Origin: Gracilimonas sp964505215 | Lineage (GTDB): Bacteria > Bacteroidota > Rhodothermia > Balneolales > Balneolaceae | Direction of reading: 5' to 3' | NCBI GenBank assembly: GCA_964505215.1 | Contig: CAZDGU010000004.1 | Span: 171,066 to 235,065 of the forward strand | DNA length: 64,000 nt | Shown: in pieces, positions 1 through 8,650 of the stretch | How positions within the stretch are numbered: position 1 is the stretch's first letter | Layout: each line of letters starts with the position of its first letter | Notes under the pieces: generated by a model | Seen by the model: only the letters and a program-made list of their open reading frames with translations | Databases searched by the model: none | What the model was told of the DNA's origin: nothing | Program-made: the position numbers and the translations under genes

Positions 1-2313
1 GCTATAATTGAAGCCGGGTGGGATTTGCATAAGCAAATTCGGGAAGAGCAGTATTTTACGGATGGCAGAATAAGAGTGCGGGGCTCGGTTGCTAAACGAG
101 ATAAAGGCAAAAAGGCTGATTATATACTCTATTACAAAAGAGGTATTCCCTTAGCCGTTATTGAAGCCAAAGATAATAATCACTCGGTTGGAGCCGGATT
201 TCAGCAGGCTCTTGACTATGGCGAAATTCTTGATATTCCATTTGTTTACAGCTCCAATGGTGATGGATTTATAGAGCATGACCGCACAAAAGAAGAAGGT
301 GAAATTATTCGGGAAATAGGTCTTAATGAGTTTCCATCACCCCAGGAGCTTTGGAACCGATATGCGAAACACAAAGGGTTTGATCAGGAGCAAGAAAAAC
401 TGGTAAAGCAGCCATATCACTTTGAGTTGGGCGGGCGTACTCTGCGCTATTATCAGGAAATTGCGGTAAATCGAACTACGGAGGCCATAGCTAAAGGACT
501 GGATCGCATCTTGTTGGTAATGGCAACCGGAACGGGGAAAACGCTCACAGCTTTTCAAATTATTTGGAGAATCTGGAAGTCAGGGGAGAATAAACGCATC
601 CTGTTTTTAGCTGATCGGAATATTCTGGTTGATGATCCAATTCGTAAATATTTTGGCTCACTGAAAGATGTGGTTCATAAAATTCAGCGCGGTAAGGTTA
701 GTAAAGCGCATCAAATCTATTTTGCTCTATATCAGGCGGTAACGGGAAATGAAGGCTATGAAGATATATTCAAAGAATATTCGCCGGATTTCTTTGACCT
801 GATTATTATTGATGAGTGTCATCGAGGAAGTGCAGCGGACGATTCGGCCTGGAGACGCGTGCTGGAATATTTTGACAGTGCAACACACATTGGGCTAACC
901 GCCACGCCTAAAGAAACCAATACGGTTTCTAATATCGATTATTTTGGTGAACCTATTTACACCTATTCTCTAAAGCAGGGGATTGAAGATGGCTTTTTGG
1001 CTCCTTATAAAGTTGTGCGTTTTACGATTGATAAAGATGCCGAAGGCTGGCGTCCGGTAGAAGGATTTACCGATAAACACGGAAATGTGATTCCCGACCG
1101 AGAGTACAACTTAAAAGATTATGACCGGAATTTAATTCTTGAAAAACGTACCAAGTTGGTAGCACGAAAGCTTACGGAATTTTTGAAAGAAACCGATAGA
1201 TATGCCAAAACTATTGTATTCTGCATTGATATTGACCATGCCGAACGCATGCGGCAAGAACTGATGAACCTGAATGCAGATTTAGTAGCCAAAGATTCTC
1301 GCTACGTAATGCGGATTACCGGGGATGAAAAAGCAGGTAAGATGCAGCTGGATAACTTCATGGATGAAGAACAATCCTATCCTGTGATTGCGACTACCTC
1401 CAAGCTTTTAACAACTGGCGTGGATATTCCAACCTGTAAATTCATTGTACTTGATGCGAATATTGGCTCTATGACCGAATTCAAACAGATTATTGGCCGG
1501 GGAACACGTATCAGTGAAGATTACGGGAAGATGTTTTTCACGATTATGGATTTCCGAAATGTAACCCGCCACTTTGCTGATCCTGATTTTGACGGTGAAC
1601 CCGTACAGGCCGCTACTTTTGGGCCCGATGATAATCCTGCTGAAGAAATTATTAAAGAGGATGAAGAAATCTCGGTGAATGAAGTTCATGAAGAATCTGA
1701 CCCTTGGGAAACCATAGATGATACAGGCGGTGAAATTGAAGAGGGCGAGGTAAAACGTTTTTACGTGGATAATGTGGAAGTGAAGCTGCTCAACCAACGG
1801 ATTCAATATTATGATGATGACGGTAAATTGGTGACCGAGTCTCTGAAGGATTACTCCCGCAAGAAAATCAATGAAAAGTACAGCTCACTGGATGAGTTTC
1901 TTCGTAAATGGAAAGATTCCGAGAAAAAGCAGGTCATTGTAGAAGAGCTGGAAGAGGCCGGAGTGGTGTTTGAGGAATTAAAAAAGAATGTAGATAAAAA
2001 CCTCGACCCCTTTGACCTAATCTGTCATATTGCTTTTGAGCAACCACCACTTACCAGACAGGAACGAGCCAACAACGTGAAGAAAAGAAACTATTTTGGA
2101 AAATATTCAGGAACGGCCAAAGAGGTATTAGAGAGTCTTTTAGAGAAATATGAAGATGAAGGACTTGAAAACCTGGAGGATATGAATATTCTTCGTTTAA
2201 ACCCTTTTGATAAAATTGGTACTCCTTCAGAAATCATTAAAGAATTTGGCGGAAGAGAAGAATACCTGAAAGCGATTCATGAAATAGAGGATGAGCTTTA
2301 TAAGACTGGTTAA
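1..2313 (+). CDS. hsdR: Type I restriction enzyme R subunit (5' end outside window)
   Basis: This is the DNA-translocating and cleaving subunit of a type I restriction-modification complex; it acts on unmethylated DNA with HsdM and HsdS. The frame is open from base 1, and the residues before the first in-frame TTG (base 25) read like the family's usual N-terminus, so the gene starts upstream of the window. A PD-(D/E)xK-type nuclease core is seen as IEAKDNN near bases 160-180. An SF2 helicase motor follows: Walker A ATGTGKT (about 523-543), DECHRG (about 811-828), GLTATP (about 892-909) and QIIGRGTR (about 1486-1509). The C-terminal third is the acidic region typical of HsdR. The next gene starts 2 bases after the stop, so it is probably co-transcribed with hsdM and hsdS. 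Confidence 0.95.
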   Translation, partial: AIIEAGWDLHKQIREEQYFTDGRIRVRGSVAKRDKGKKADYILYYKRGIPLAVIEAKDNNHSVGAGFQQALDYGEILDIPFVYSSNGDGFIEHDRTKEEGEIIREIGLNEFPSPQELWNRYAKHKGFDQEQEKLVKQPYHFELGGRTLRYYQEIAVNRTTEAIAKGLDRILLVMATGTGKTLTAFQIIWRIWKSGENKRILFLADRNILVDDPIRKYFGSLKDVVHKIQRGKVSKAHQIYFALYQAVTGNEGYEDIFKEYSPDFFDLIIIDECHRGSAADDSAWRRVLEYFDSATHIGLTATPKETNTVSNIDYFGEPIYTYSLKQGIEDGFLAPYKVVRFTIDKDAEGWRPVEGFTDKHGNVIPDREYNLKDYDRNLILEKRTKLVARKLTEFLKETDRYAKTIVFCIDIDHAERMRQELMNLNADLVAKDSRYVMRITGDEKAGKMQLDNFMDEEQSYPVIATTSKLLTTGVDIPTCKFIVLDANIGSMTEFKQIIGRGTRISEDYGKMFFTIMDFRNVTRHFADPDFDGEPVQAATFGPDDNPAEEIIKEDEEISVNEVHEESDPWETIDDTGGEIEEGEVKRFYVDNVEVKLLNQRIQYYDDDGKLVTESLKDYSRKKINEKYSSLDEFLRKWKDSEKKQVIVEELEEAGVVFEELKKNVDKNLDPFDLICHIAFEQPPLTRQERANNVKKRNYFGKYSGTAKEVLESLLEKYEDEGLENLEDMNILRLNPFDKIGTPSEIIKEFGGREEYLKAIHEIEDELYKTG

Positions 2314-2315
2314 AA

Positions 2316-3311
2316 ATGAAATCAAGATCAGATCAAATTCTTGAAAAATCTGTTGCTGCTGCAGTTTCAGGTATTGAAATTTACAATAAGCCTGATTTTA
2401 AATATAGAGCTGAGATATTCTCAATTCTAATTGTTAATGCTTGGGAGCTGCTACTAAAGGCAAAAATTTTACACAATAATGACAATAAGCTTTCCTCTAT
2501 ATATCAGAAAGAAAAACGAACAAATAAGGATGGAAGTAAGTCTAAAAAGCGATATATAAAAAGAAATAGATCTGATAACCCAATGACCGTATCTTTGGGC
2601 GGTGCACTTCTTATACTCAGACGAAAGGACCCAGAAAATATTACTGATAGGCTTGTAGCAAACTTAATGCTATTGACTGAAATAAGAGATAACTCTATTC
2701 ACCTAACTAATCATGACATTGGCCTTCAAGCAAAACTACAAGAAGTTGGTACTGCATGTCTAAAAAATTACATTGAAATTGTAAATCGATGGTTCGAGTA
2801 TGATATGTCAAAGTACAATTTCTTCTTAATGCCGCTAACCTTTTTTCATGAAGCTGAAGTATTAGAAAGTTTCTCTGTAAACAACTATAACAAGCAAACA
2901 AAAAACCTTCTTAAATATCTAAAAGGTGTACAGGGTAAACATACCTCTGAGGAAAATTCAATTTATAATGTTACTCTCAGGGTTGAAACGAAGTTTGTTA
3001 AGTCATCAAGCAAAGATGCTATGAATGTTAGGTATACTGATGACCCTAATGCTCCGGAAGTGAGAATTACAGAAGAAGACGTTTTAAAAAAATACCCTTT
3101 AGATTATAAGAAGCTCACTGAAAAATTAGTCAAACGATATACCGATTTTAAGCAAAATCAGAGATATCATAATATTAGAATTCCACTAAAGAAAGATGAG
3201 AAATATTGTCTGATTCGAAAACTGGATCCTAAAAATCCGAAAAGTCAAACTAAAGAATACTACAGTACTGAAATTTTTAAAGAATTTGATAAGCATTACA
3301 CCAAAAAATAA
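2316..3311 (+). CDS. DUF3644 / HEPN-like protein inside the hsd operon
   Basis: A 331-residue protein matching my memory of DUF3644, including the conserved block AEIFSILIVNAWELLLKAKI at residues 32-51. Residues 124-129 read RDNSIH, an R-x4-H motif, which is the catalytic signature of HEPN RNases found in many toxin and abortive-infection proteins. The N-terminal half is predicted mostly helical. The gene sits 2 bases after hsdR and 29 bases before hsdM, in the same orientation, so it belongs to the restriction operon. Its base composition looks clearly more AT-rich than hsdM next to it, suggesting separate acquisition. An RNA-cleaving defence role is inference; a structural accessory role in the R-M complex is the alternative. 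Confidence 0.7.
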   Translation: MKSRSDQILEKSVAAAVSGIEIYNKPDFKYRAEIFSILIVNAWELLLKAKILHNNDNKLSSIYQKEKRTNKDGSKSKKRYIKRNRSDNPMTVSLGGALLILRRKDPENITDRLVANLMLLTEIRDNSIHLTNHDIGLQAKLQEVGTACLKNYIEIVNRWFEYDMSKYNFFLMPLTFFHEAEVLESFSVNNYNKQTKNLLKYLKGVQGKHTSEENSIYNVTLRVETKFVKSSSKDAMNVRYTDDPNAPEVRITEEDVLKKYPLDYKKLTEKLVKRYTDFKQNQRYHNIRIPLKKDEKYCLIRKLDPKNPKSQTKEYYSTEIFKEFDKHYTKK

Positions 3312-3340
3312 TCCAAAATTTTTCATTTTTAATTCTACAT

Positions 3341-4771
3341 ATGTCCATATCCAACACAATCAAATCCATTCAAGATATTATGCGCAAAGATGCCGGGGTT
3401 GACGGCGATGCGCAGCGGATCTCGCAGCTTGGGTGGATGCTGTTCCTGAAGGTTTTTGATGATTACGAAACCGAACAGGAGCTCATGACTGATAACTATA
3501 AATCTCCAATTCCTGAGAAATTCCGGTATAGAAACTGGGCCCATGATGAGGAAGGTATCACCGGAGATGCCCTGCTGGAGTTCATCGATGGGTTGTTTAA
3601 GGAGCTTAAGGAAATGGAGCTGGATGAACGGAGCCCCCGGCTGGCGTTTGTGGTGCAGTCGATCTTTGAGGATTCCTACAACTACATGAAATCCGGTACG
3701 CTGCTCCGGCAGGTGGTGAACAAGCTGAATGAAATCAACTTCAACAAAAAGGATGATCGCCATCAGTTCAACGATATTTATGAGAAGATCCTGAAAGACC
3801 TGCAAAGTGCGGGAAATGCCGGGGAATATTACACGCCTCGGGCGGTCACCAAATTCATGACGCAGATGGTTGATCCTCAGATCGGGGAAACGGTGTTTGA
3901 TCCGGCGTGTGGCACAGGTGGATTCCTGGTGGATGCCATCGAACACATGAAAGAGCAGTCATCTTCGGTGGAAGATCTGAAAGCCTTTCAGAAGAACATC
4001 CGGGGCGTGGAGAAAAAGCCGATGCCGCATATGCTCTGCACCACCAACCTGATCCTGCACGGCATTGATGTACCGAGTGTGCGACGGGATAACACCCTCA
4101 ACAAGCCGTACAACGAGTATAAAGCCAAAGACCGCGTGGATGTGGTACTGACCAATCCTCCCTTTGGCGGACAGGAAGAAGACGGCATCGAGAAGAACTT
4201 TCCGGCGCAGTTTCAAACGCGGGAAACGGCCGACCTGTTTCTGGTGCTCATCATGCGCTTGCTGAAAGAAGGCGGCCGGTGTGCGTTGGTACTTCCCGAT
4301 GGATTTCTGTTTGGGGAAGGCGTGAAAACCCGCATCAAAGAGCGGCTGCTGAAAGAGAATAACCTGCATACCATTGTCCGCCTGCCCAAAGGCGTGTTTG
4401 CGCCCTACACCAGCATCAACACCAACCTGCTGTTTTTTGAGAAAGGCGGCTCCACCGATGAGGTCTGGTATTTTGAGCACACCTATCCCGAAGGCTACAA
4501 GAGCTACTCCAAGACCAAGCCCATCCGCATTGAGGAATTTGATGTGGAAAAGGAATGGTGGTACGACCGCACTGAAACCGATCAGGCCTGGAAGGTGACC
4601 GCTGAAGAGATTGAGAAGCGGGGATACAACCTGGATATCAAGAATCCGAACTCCGAGGAAAATCAGACTTATGATGTGGAGGCTTTGCTGACCAAGCGAA
4701 ACAGCCTGAATGAGGAGATTCAAAAGCTGAGCAGTTCATTACTGAATGAACTCAAGGAGACCTTAGCGTGA
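3341..4771 (+). CDS. hsdM: Type I restriction-modification methyltransferase subunit
   Basis: N6-adenine DNA methyltransferase subunit, which modifies the recognition sequence using S-adenosylmethionine and pairs with HsdS. The 476-residue length is normal for the family. An N-terminal helical HsdM domain (about residues 5-150) is followed by the Rossmann methylase fold: SAM-binding motif DPACGTGGF (bases about 3900-3926) and catalytic NPPFGG (about 4150-4170). The C-terminus is coiled-coil-like. The stop overlaps the GTG start of hsdS by 4 bases (GTGA), indicating translational coupling. Its GC content appears higher than that of the gene before it. Long reverse-strand open frames here are shadows of this gene. 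Confidence 0.96.
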   Translation: MSISNTIKSIQDIMRKDAGVDGDAQRISQLGWMLFLKVFDDYETEQELMTDNYKSPIPEKFRYRNWAHDEEGITGDALLEFIDGLFKELKEMELDERSPRLAFVVQSIFEDSYNYMKSGTLLRQVVNKLNEINFNKKDDRHQFNDIYEKILKDLQSAGNAGEYYTPRAVTKFMTQMVDPQIGETVFDPACGTGGFLVDAIEHMKEQSSSVEDLKAFQKNIRGVEKKPMPHMLCTTNLILHGIDVPSVRRDNTLNKPYNEYKAKDRVDVVLTNPPFGGQEEDGIEKNFPAQFQTRETADLFLVLIMRLLKEGGRCALVLPDGFLFGEGVKTRIKERLLKENNLHTIVRLPKGVFAPYTSINTNLLFFEKGGSTDEVWYFEHTYPEGYKSYSKTKPIRIEEFDVEKEWWYDRTETDQAWKVTAEEIEKRGYNLDIKNPNSEENQTYDVEALLTKRNSLNEEIQKLSSSLLNELKETLA

Positions 4772-7095
4772 ACTTAGCTGACCTGCTGGACGAATTTAAC
4801 GTTGTTATAGACACCGCCGAAGGACTCTCTCAACTCCGTTCCCTAATTTTAGGGCTGGCTATCCGTGGAAAATTGGTATCTCAAGGTCCCAATGCCAAAC
4901 TTGCTTCTGATTTGCTGGAGAAGATTAAAGAGGAACAGGCTCGCTTATACGATGAAGGAAAAATTCGCAAACCTAAAGATTTAGATCCATTATCTGAAAA
5001 CGACCTGCCATTTACTATTCCTGAAAATTGGATATGGGAGAGAATGGGTAATATTTCTGATGTCATTAGAGGTATTACTTTTCCAGCATCAGAAAAAAAA
5101 GAAGAGAAAGGACCTGATGATATTCTTTGTTTGAAGACATCAAATGTTCAGGATACGTTGGAATGGGATGATGTAATTTATGTTGATGAATCCTTCGTCA
5201 AACGTGAAGACCAATACTTGCAAGAGAATGACATAGTTATCTCGATGGCCAACAGTTATGAATTAGTTGGTAAAGTAGCGCTTGCAAACCATATTCCAGA
5301 AAAAAGTAGTTTTGGTGGATTTCTTTCCGTAATAAGACCTTTTTTATTTAATCCACTTTATTATTTCTATTTGCTAAGAAGCGATTATGTGCAAGAGGCT
5401 TTTAGAGAATCCTCAAGCCAAACGGTAAACATTGCAAACATTTCATTAAAAGTAATGTTGCCAATACCAATGCCATTACCTCCCGTTGAAGAACAAGAAC
5501 GCATCGTTCAAAAAATAGAATCCCTGTTTGCGGAGGTGGATGAGCTGGAAGCCAAGCTGAACCGGCAGGGCAAACTGGATGAGAAGCTGCAGCTGGCCGT
5601 CAATGCGAAAGTGCAGCAAGCCCCTGATGCCAACGCCTCCAAATCCGCCTGGAACTTCATCACTTCCCACTTTGACACCCTCTACCACACCCCGGAGGCC
5701 ATCGACAACCTTAAAAAGAATATCCTGAACGAGGCTGTCCGTGGAAGACTCGTCCCCCAAAACCCCAACGACGAACCCGCCTCCGAACTCCTCAAAAAGA
5801 TTGAAGCAGAGAAACAGCGGTTGTATGAGGAAGGCGAAATTCGAAAACCGAAGAAATTACCACCGGTTAAAGAAGATGAGATTCCGTTTGAGATACCGGA
5901 GAGTTGGGAGTGGTGTAGGTTGGGGAAAGTGTCCACTTATGGAAATAATAATTCTGTCAGTCCTGATGAAATTGACGGCGATACTTGGGTTTTAGATTTA
6001 GCTGATATTGAAAAAGACACTTCAAGAATTGTCGATTTTGATACATTCAAGAATAGAAAGTCCAAAAGTAATAAGTACGTATTTAATAAAGGAGATGTTT
6101 TATATGGCAAGCTTCGTCCTTACCTAAATAAAGTTGTTATAGCAGTTGATGATGGAGTATGTACAACTGAAATAGTTCCATTAAAAGTATTGTCAGGAAT
6201 GTCGAATAAATATTTGTTGCACTCATTAAAACGACAAGACTTTTTAGACTATGTAAATGCTATAACATACGGTACCAAGATGCCAAGATTAGGAACTGAT
6301 GATGGTAGGAAGGCTTTAATACCACTACCACCATCCGATGAACAACACCGCATCGTCCGGCGCATCGAAGAGCTCTTTGCCCTCTGCGACCTGTTCAAAG
6401 TTCAATTAGAGCAACGGGAAAAAGTTAATGACCGCTTGGTGAAGGGGCTGGTGAGTGAAGTTTTAGAGGAAGCAGGAAATACAAAGGAGAAGTATTTAAC
6501 CAAACAGGAAATCGGCTTTTTGCAAATACTATGCATAGCTTATGCACTCCATGTACTTAAACAAAGAAATATGCTTCAAGGGGAGATGGGGCTGGCTAAG
6601 TATATATATTTGGCAGATCGTATTGGAGAAGTTGATACAAAGTTTAAGTTTGAGCAAAATAATTTTGGTCCATATCCATCTAACTTCAAACGAAGGCTAT
6701 TTACAAGAAGCAGATATTTTTACAAAGCTGGGGAAGAAGGGTATGAAGTAATTGACTTGACTAGTAAATCTAATCGACTATTTGGAAAGAAATCTGAACA
6801 GACAGAACAGATTAAAAAGTCAATGCAGAGCTTGGCTAATATTTTTGAACCCTATAAAAAAAACCGAGCTCATAAGTTAGAATTATTAGCTTCTGTTTGT
6901 TGGTTAGTAGAAAAAACAAAACAAACTGATTTTGAAACTATTTGGGAAGAGTTAGAGAACTGGGAAACTCCTAAACGAAATGATGTAGATAAAAAATCTG
7001 AATTGTTTACTCAGAAAGAGGTAAAAGACAGTTTAAATTATTTAATCGAAAATAATTGGGACAAAAAATTGATTAATAAATCTTCCTCAACCTAA
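4768..7095 (+). CDS. hsdS: Type I specificity subunit HsdS with extra C-terminal domain
   Basis: DNA-recognition subunit. Two target-recognition domains are each introduced by a similar conserved stretch: one around residues 25-95 ending IPENWIWERMG, one around 315-385 ending IPESWEWCRLG. Each is followed by a spacer helix (EEQERIVQKIESLFAEVDE and DEQHRIVRRIEELFALCDL). This makes an ordinary two-TRD HsdS of about 570 residues. Residues about 577-775 are additional: they contain GLAKYIYLADR and NFGPYPSNFKRRL, reminiscent of YwgA- or Panacea/SocA-like winged-helix domains. The start is GTG, overlapping the hsdM stop. Both TRDs and the extra domain look AT-rich and the shared helical regions GC-rich, a mosaic typical of TRD exchange. 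The function of the extra domain is unknown. Confidence 0.9.
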   Translation: MNLADLLDEFNVVIDTAEGLSQLRSLILGLAIRGKLVSQGPNAKLASDLLEKIKEEQARLYDEGKIRKPKDLDPLSENDLPFTIPENWIWERMGNISDVIRGITFPASEKKEEKGPDDILCLKTSNVQDTLEWDDVIYVDESFVKREDQYLQENDIVISMANSYELVGKVALANHIPEKSSFGGFLSVIRPFLFNPLYYFYLLRSDYVQEAFRESSSQTVNIANISLKVMLPIPMPLPPVEEQERIVQKIESLFAEVDELEAKLNRQGKLDEKLQLAVNAKVQQAPDANASKSAWNFITSHFDTLYHTPEAIDNLKKNILNEAVRGRLVPQNPNDEPASELLKKIEAEKQRLYEEGEIRKPKKLPPVKEDEIPFEIPESWEWCRLGKVSTYGNNNSVSPDEIDGDTWVLDLADIEKDTSRIVDFDTFKNRKSKSNKYVFNKGDVLYGKLRPYLNKVVIAVDDGVCTTEIVPLKVLSGMSNKYLLHSLKRQDFLDYVNAITYGTKMPRLGTDDGRKALIPLPPSDEQHRIVRRIEELFALCDLFKVQLEQREKVNDRLVKGLVSEVLEEAGNTKEKYLTKQEIGFLQILCIAYALHVLKQRNMLQGEMGLAKYIYLADRIGEVDTKFKFEQNNFGPYPSNFKRRLFTRSRYFYKAGEEGYEVIDLTSKSNRLFGKKSEQTEQIKKSMQSLANIFEPYKKNRAHKLELLASVCWLVEKTKQTDFETIWEELENWETPKRNDVDKKSELFTQKEVKDSLNYLIENNWDKKLINKSSST

Positions 7096-7189
7096 AAACA
7101 CCGTCGCTTTTACTCCCAAATAGAACCTTTCCCCATCTCACATTGTTAAGGTAAGTCAACTCTTCACCGTTAACTTAAAAGCTTGACTT

Positions 7190-8530
7190 ATGGATGCTTC
7201 AAAAGAAAAAACCACTCAGAAATCAACCTCAAAAAGTGGAGCGGCTCATACCGTTTATGTGGATACTTTTACCGATGGAGTTTTAGATCCCGACAGACCT
7301 ATGCTGGGTCCCGTTAAAGATGGCGGATATATTATTGCAAATACCGCTCCCGGCTGCTGGGGACCAATGATTACACCTTCGCTTCGGGGCGGACACGAAG
7401 TAACTCAACCCGTAAAAGTAGAAGGCGCCGAACCGGGTGATGCCATCGCCATTCGCATTCGATCCATTCAGGTTACATCCAGGGCAACGGCTTCCGGGAA
7501 TGATACACCCATGCCGGAACACTTCGTTTCTGATCCTTATGTGGATGGAAAATGTCCGGAATGCGGAACCATCAATCCGGAAACTCGAACAGAAGGCGTG
7601 GGAGCTGATGCTGTTCGCTGTGCTAATTGCGGTGCTTCAGTAACGCCCTTTCAGTTTACGGAAGGCTATACCATCGCTTTTGATGAAAATAAAGAAGTGG
7701 GCGTAACGCTGCCCAAAAAAGCCGCCGAGAAAGCAGGAAAAGATGCTCACAACGTGATGAGCATGCCTGAAAATGCAACACAGCATCCCATTGTAACGAT
7801 TGCTCCGCACGACATCCCCGGCACCGTGGCGCGGCTCCGTCCATTTTTGGGACAGCTGGGAACTACGCCGGCTCGAGCCATGCCGGATTCACACAACGCC
7901 GGTGATTTTGGACTTTCACTGGTTGGCGCAGATCACGACTATGCGCTTACCAAAGAGCAGCTTGCCGATCGCACAGATGGCCACATGGACATCAATCGCG
8001 TTCGGGAAGGAGCTACGCTGATTTGCCCTGTTAAAGCATCCGGTGGCGGAATTTATTTGGGTGATATGCACGCCATGCAGGGAAATGGTGAAATTGCGGG
8101 TCACACCACCGATGTGGCAGGTATTGCAACGTTGCAAGTTCACCTGATAAAAGGTGCCGATATTGACGGTCCAATTTTACTGCCTGTGTGGGAAGATTTG
8201 CCTTATAATGCACGTCCCGTCACGGATGATGAAAAGAAGAAAGCCATCAGTCTTGCTGAAAAACAAGGATTCTCTGAGTTAGAAGAAGTAGCGCCCGTAT
8301 CATTTATCGGAACGGGAGAAACCATTAATGAAGCCACAAATAACGGCATGGAGCGAGCAAGCAAAGTGCTGGGAATCAGCCTGCCGGAGGTGATGAATCG
8401 TTCTACCATTACCGGTTCTATTGATGTTGGTCGCTTACCCGGCGTTGCTACGATCACTTTTTTGGCTCCGGTGAGCAGGCTTAAAAAAGCAGGTTTATTT
8501 CCTTTTGTGGAAGAACAGTATTTGAAATAA
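7190..8530 (+). CDS. Acetamidase/formamidase family protein
   Basis: Cytoplasmic amidohydrolase of the FmdA/AmdA family, which releases ammonia from formamide or short amides. The 446 residues include family-typical stretches such as APGCWGPMI and PGDAIAIRI near the N-terminus and GGGIYLGDMHAMQGNGE in the C-terminal half. A zinc-ribbon-like insertion with CPECG and CANCG (bases about 7555-7635) is present, a variant I recall from other members. No signal peptide is seen. It stands alone, about 95 bases after hsdS, and converges on the peptidase gene across a hairpin terminator. The exact substrate cannot be told from sequence. Confidence 0.88.
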   Translation: MDASKEKTTQKSTSKSGAAHTVYVDTFTDGVLDPDRPMLGPVKDGGYIIANTAPGCWGPMITPSLRGGHEVTQPVKVEGAEPGDAIAIRIRSIQVTSRATASGNDTPMPEHFVSDPYVDGKCPECGTINPETRTEGVGADAVRCANCGASVTPFQFTEGYTIAFDENKEVGVTLPKKAAEKAGKDAHNVMSMPENATQHPIVTIAPHDIPGTVARLRPFLGQLGTTPARAMPDSHNAGDFGLSLVGADHDYALTKEQLADRTDGHMDINRVREGATLICPVKASGGGIYLGDMHAMQGNGEIAGHTTDVAGIATLQVHLIKGADIDGPILLPVWEDLPYNARPVTDDEKKKAISLAEKQGFSELEEVAPVSFIGTGETINEATNNGMERASKVLGISLPEVMNRSTITGSIDVGRLPGVATITFLAPVSRLKKAGLFPFVEEQYLK

Positions 8531-8611
8531 ATCGAGCCTTTTCAAACGCTCACGTTATCATTCCGCTAAAGGATAAAGTGGCAAAATTATAACGTGTATA
8601 ATTAATCAAGG

Positions 8612-8643
8612 CAAGGGGTTACAACCCCTTGTCTGGATTTTTT
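8612..8643. terminator. Hairpin terminator between convergent genes
   Basis: A 7-bp perfect stem (CAAGGGG/CCCCTTG, bases 8612-8618 and 8625-8631) with a 6-base loop is followed by a run of six T at 8638-8643. It lies between the formamidase gene and the opposite-strand peptidase gene and could serve either. Confidence 0.65.
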
Positions 8644-8650
8644 GACAAAA

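Noticed and set aside
3335..4723. Long minus-strand open frames opposite hsdM
   Set aside because: They are antisense to a gene with clear methylase motifs, caused by GC-rich codon use.
1..7095. Frameshift or pseudogene in the restriction operon
   Set aside because: hsdR runs through the window edge in one frame, and hsdM and hsdS overlap cleanly; no broken reading frame was seen.
7152..7190. Inverted TAAGTCAA/TTGACTTA near the formamidase start
   Set aside because: Eight-base arms separated by 23 bases are weak evidence and could be chance.
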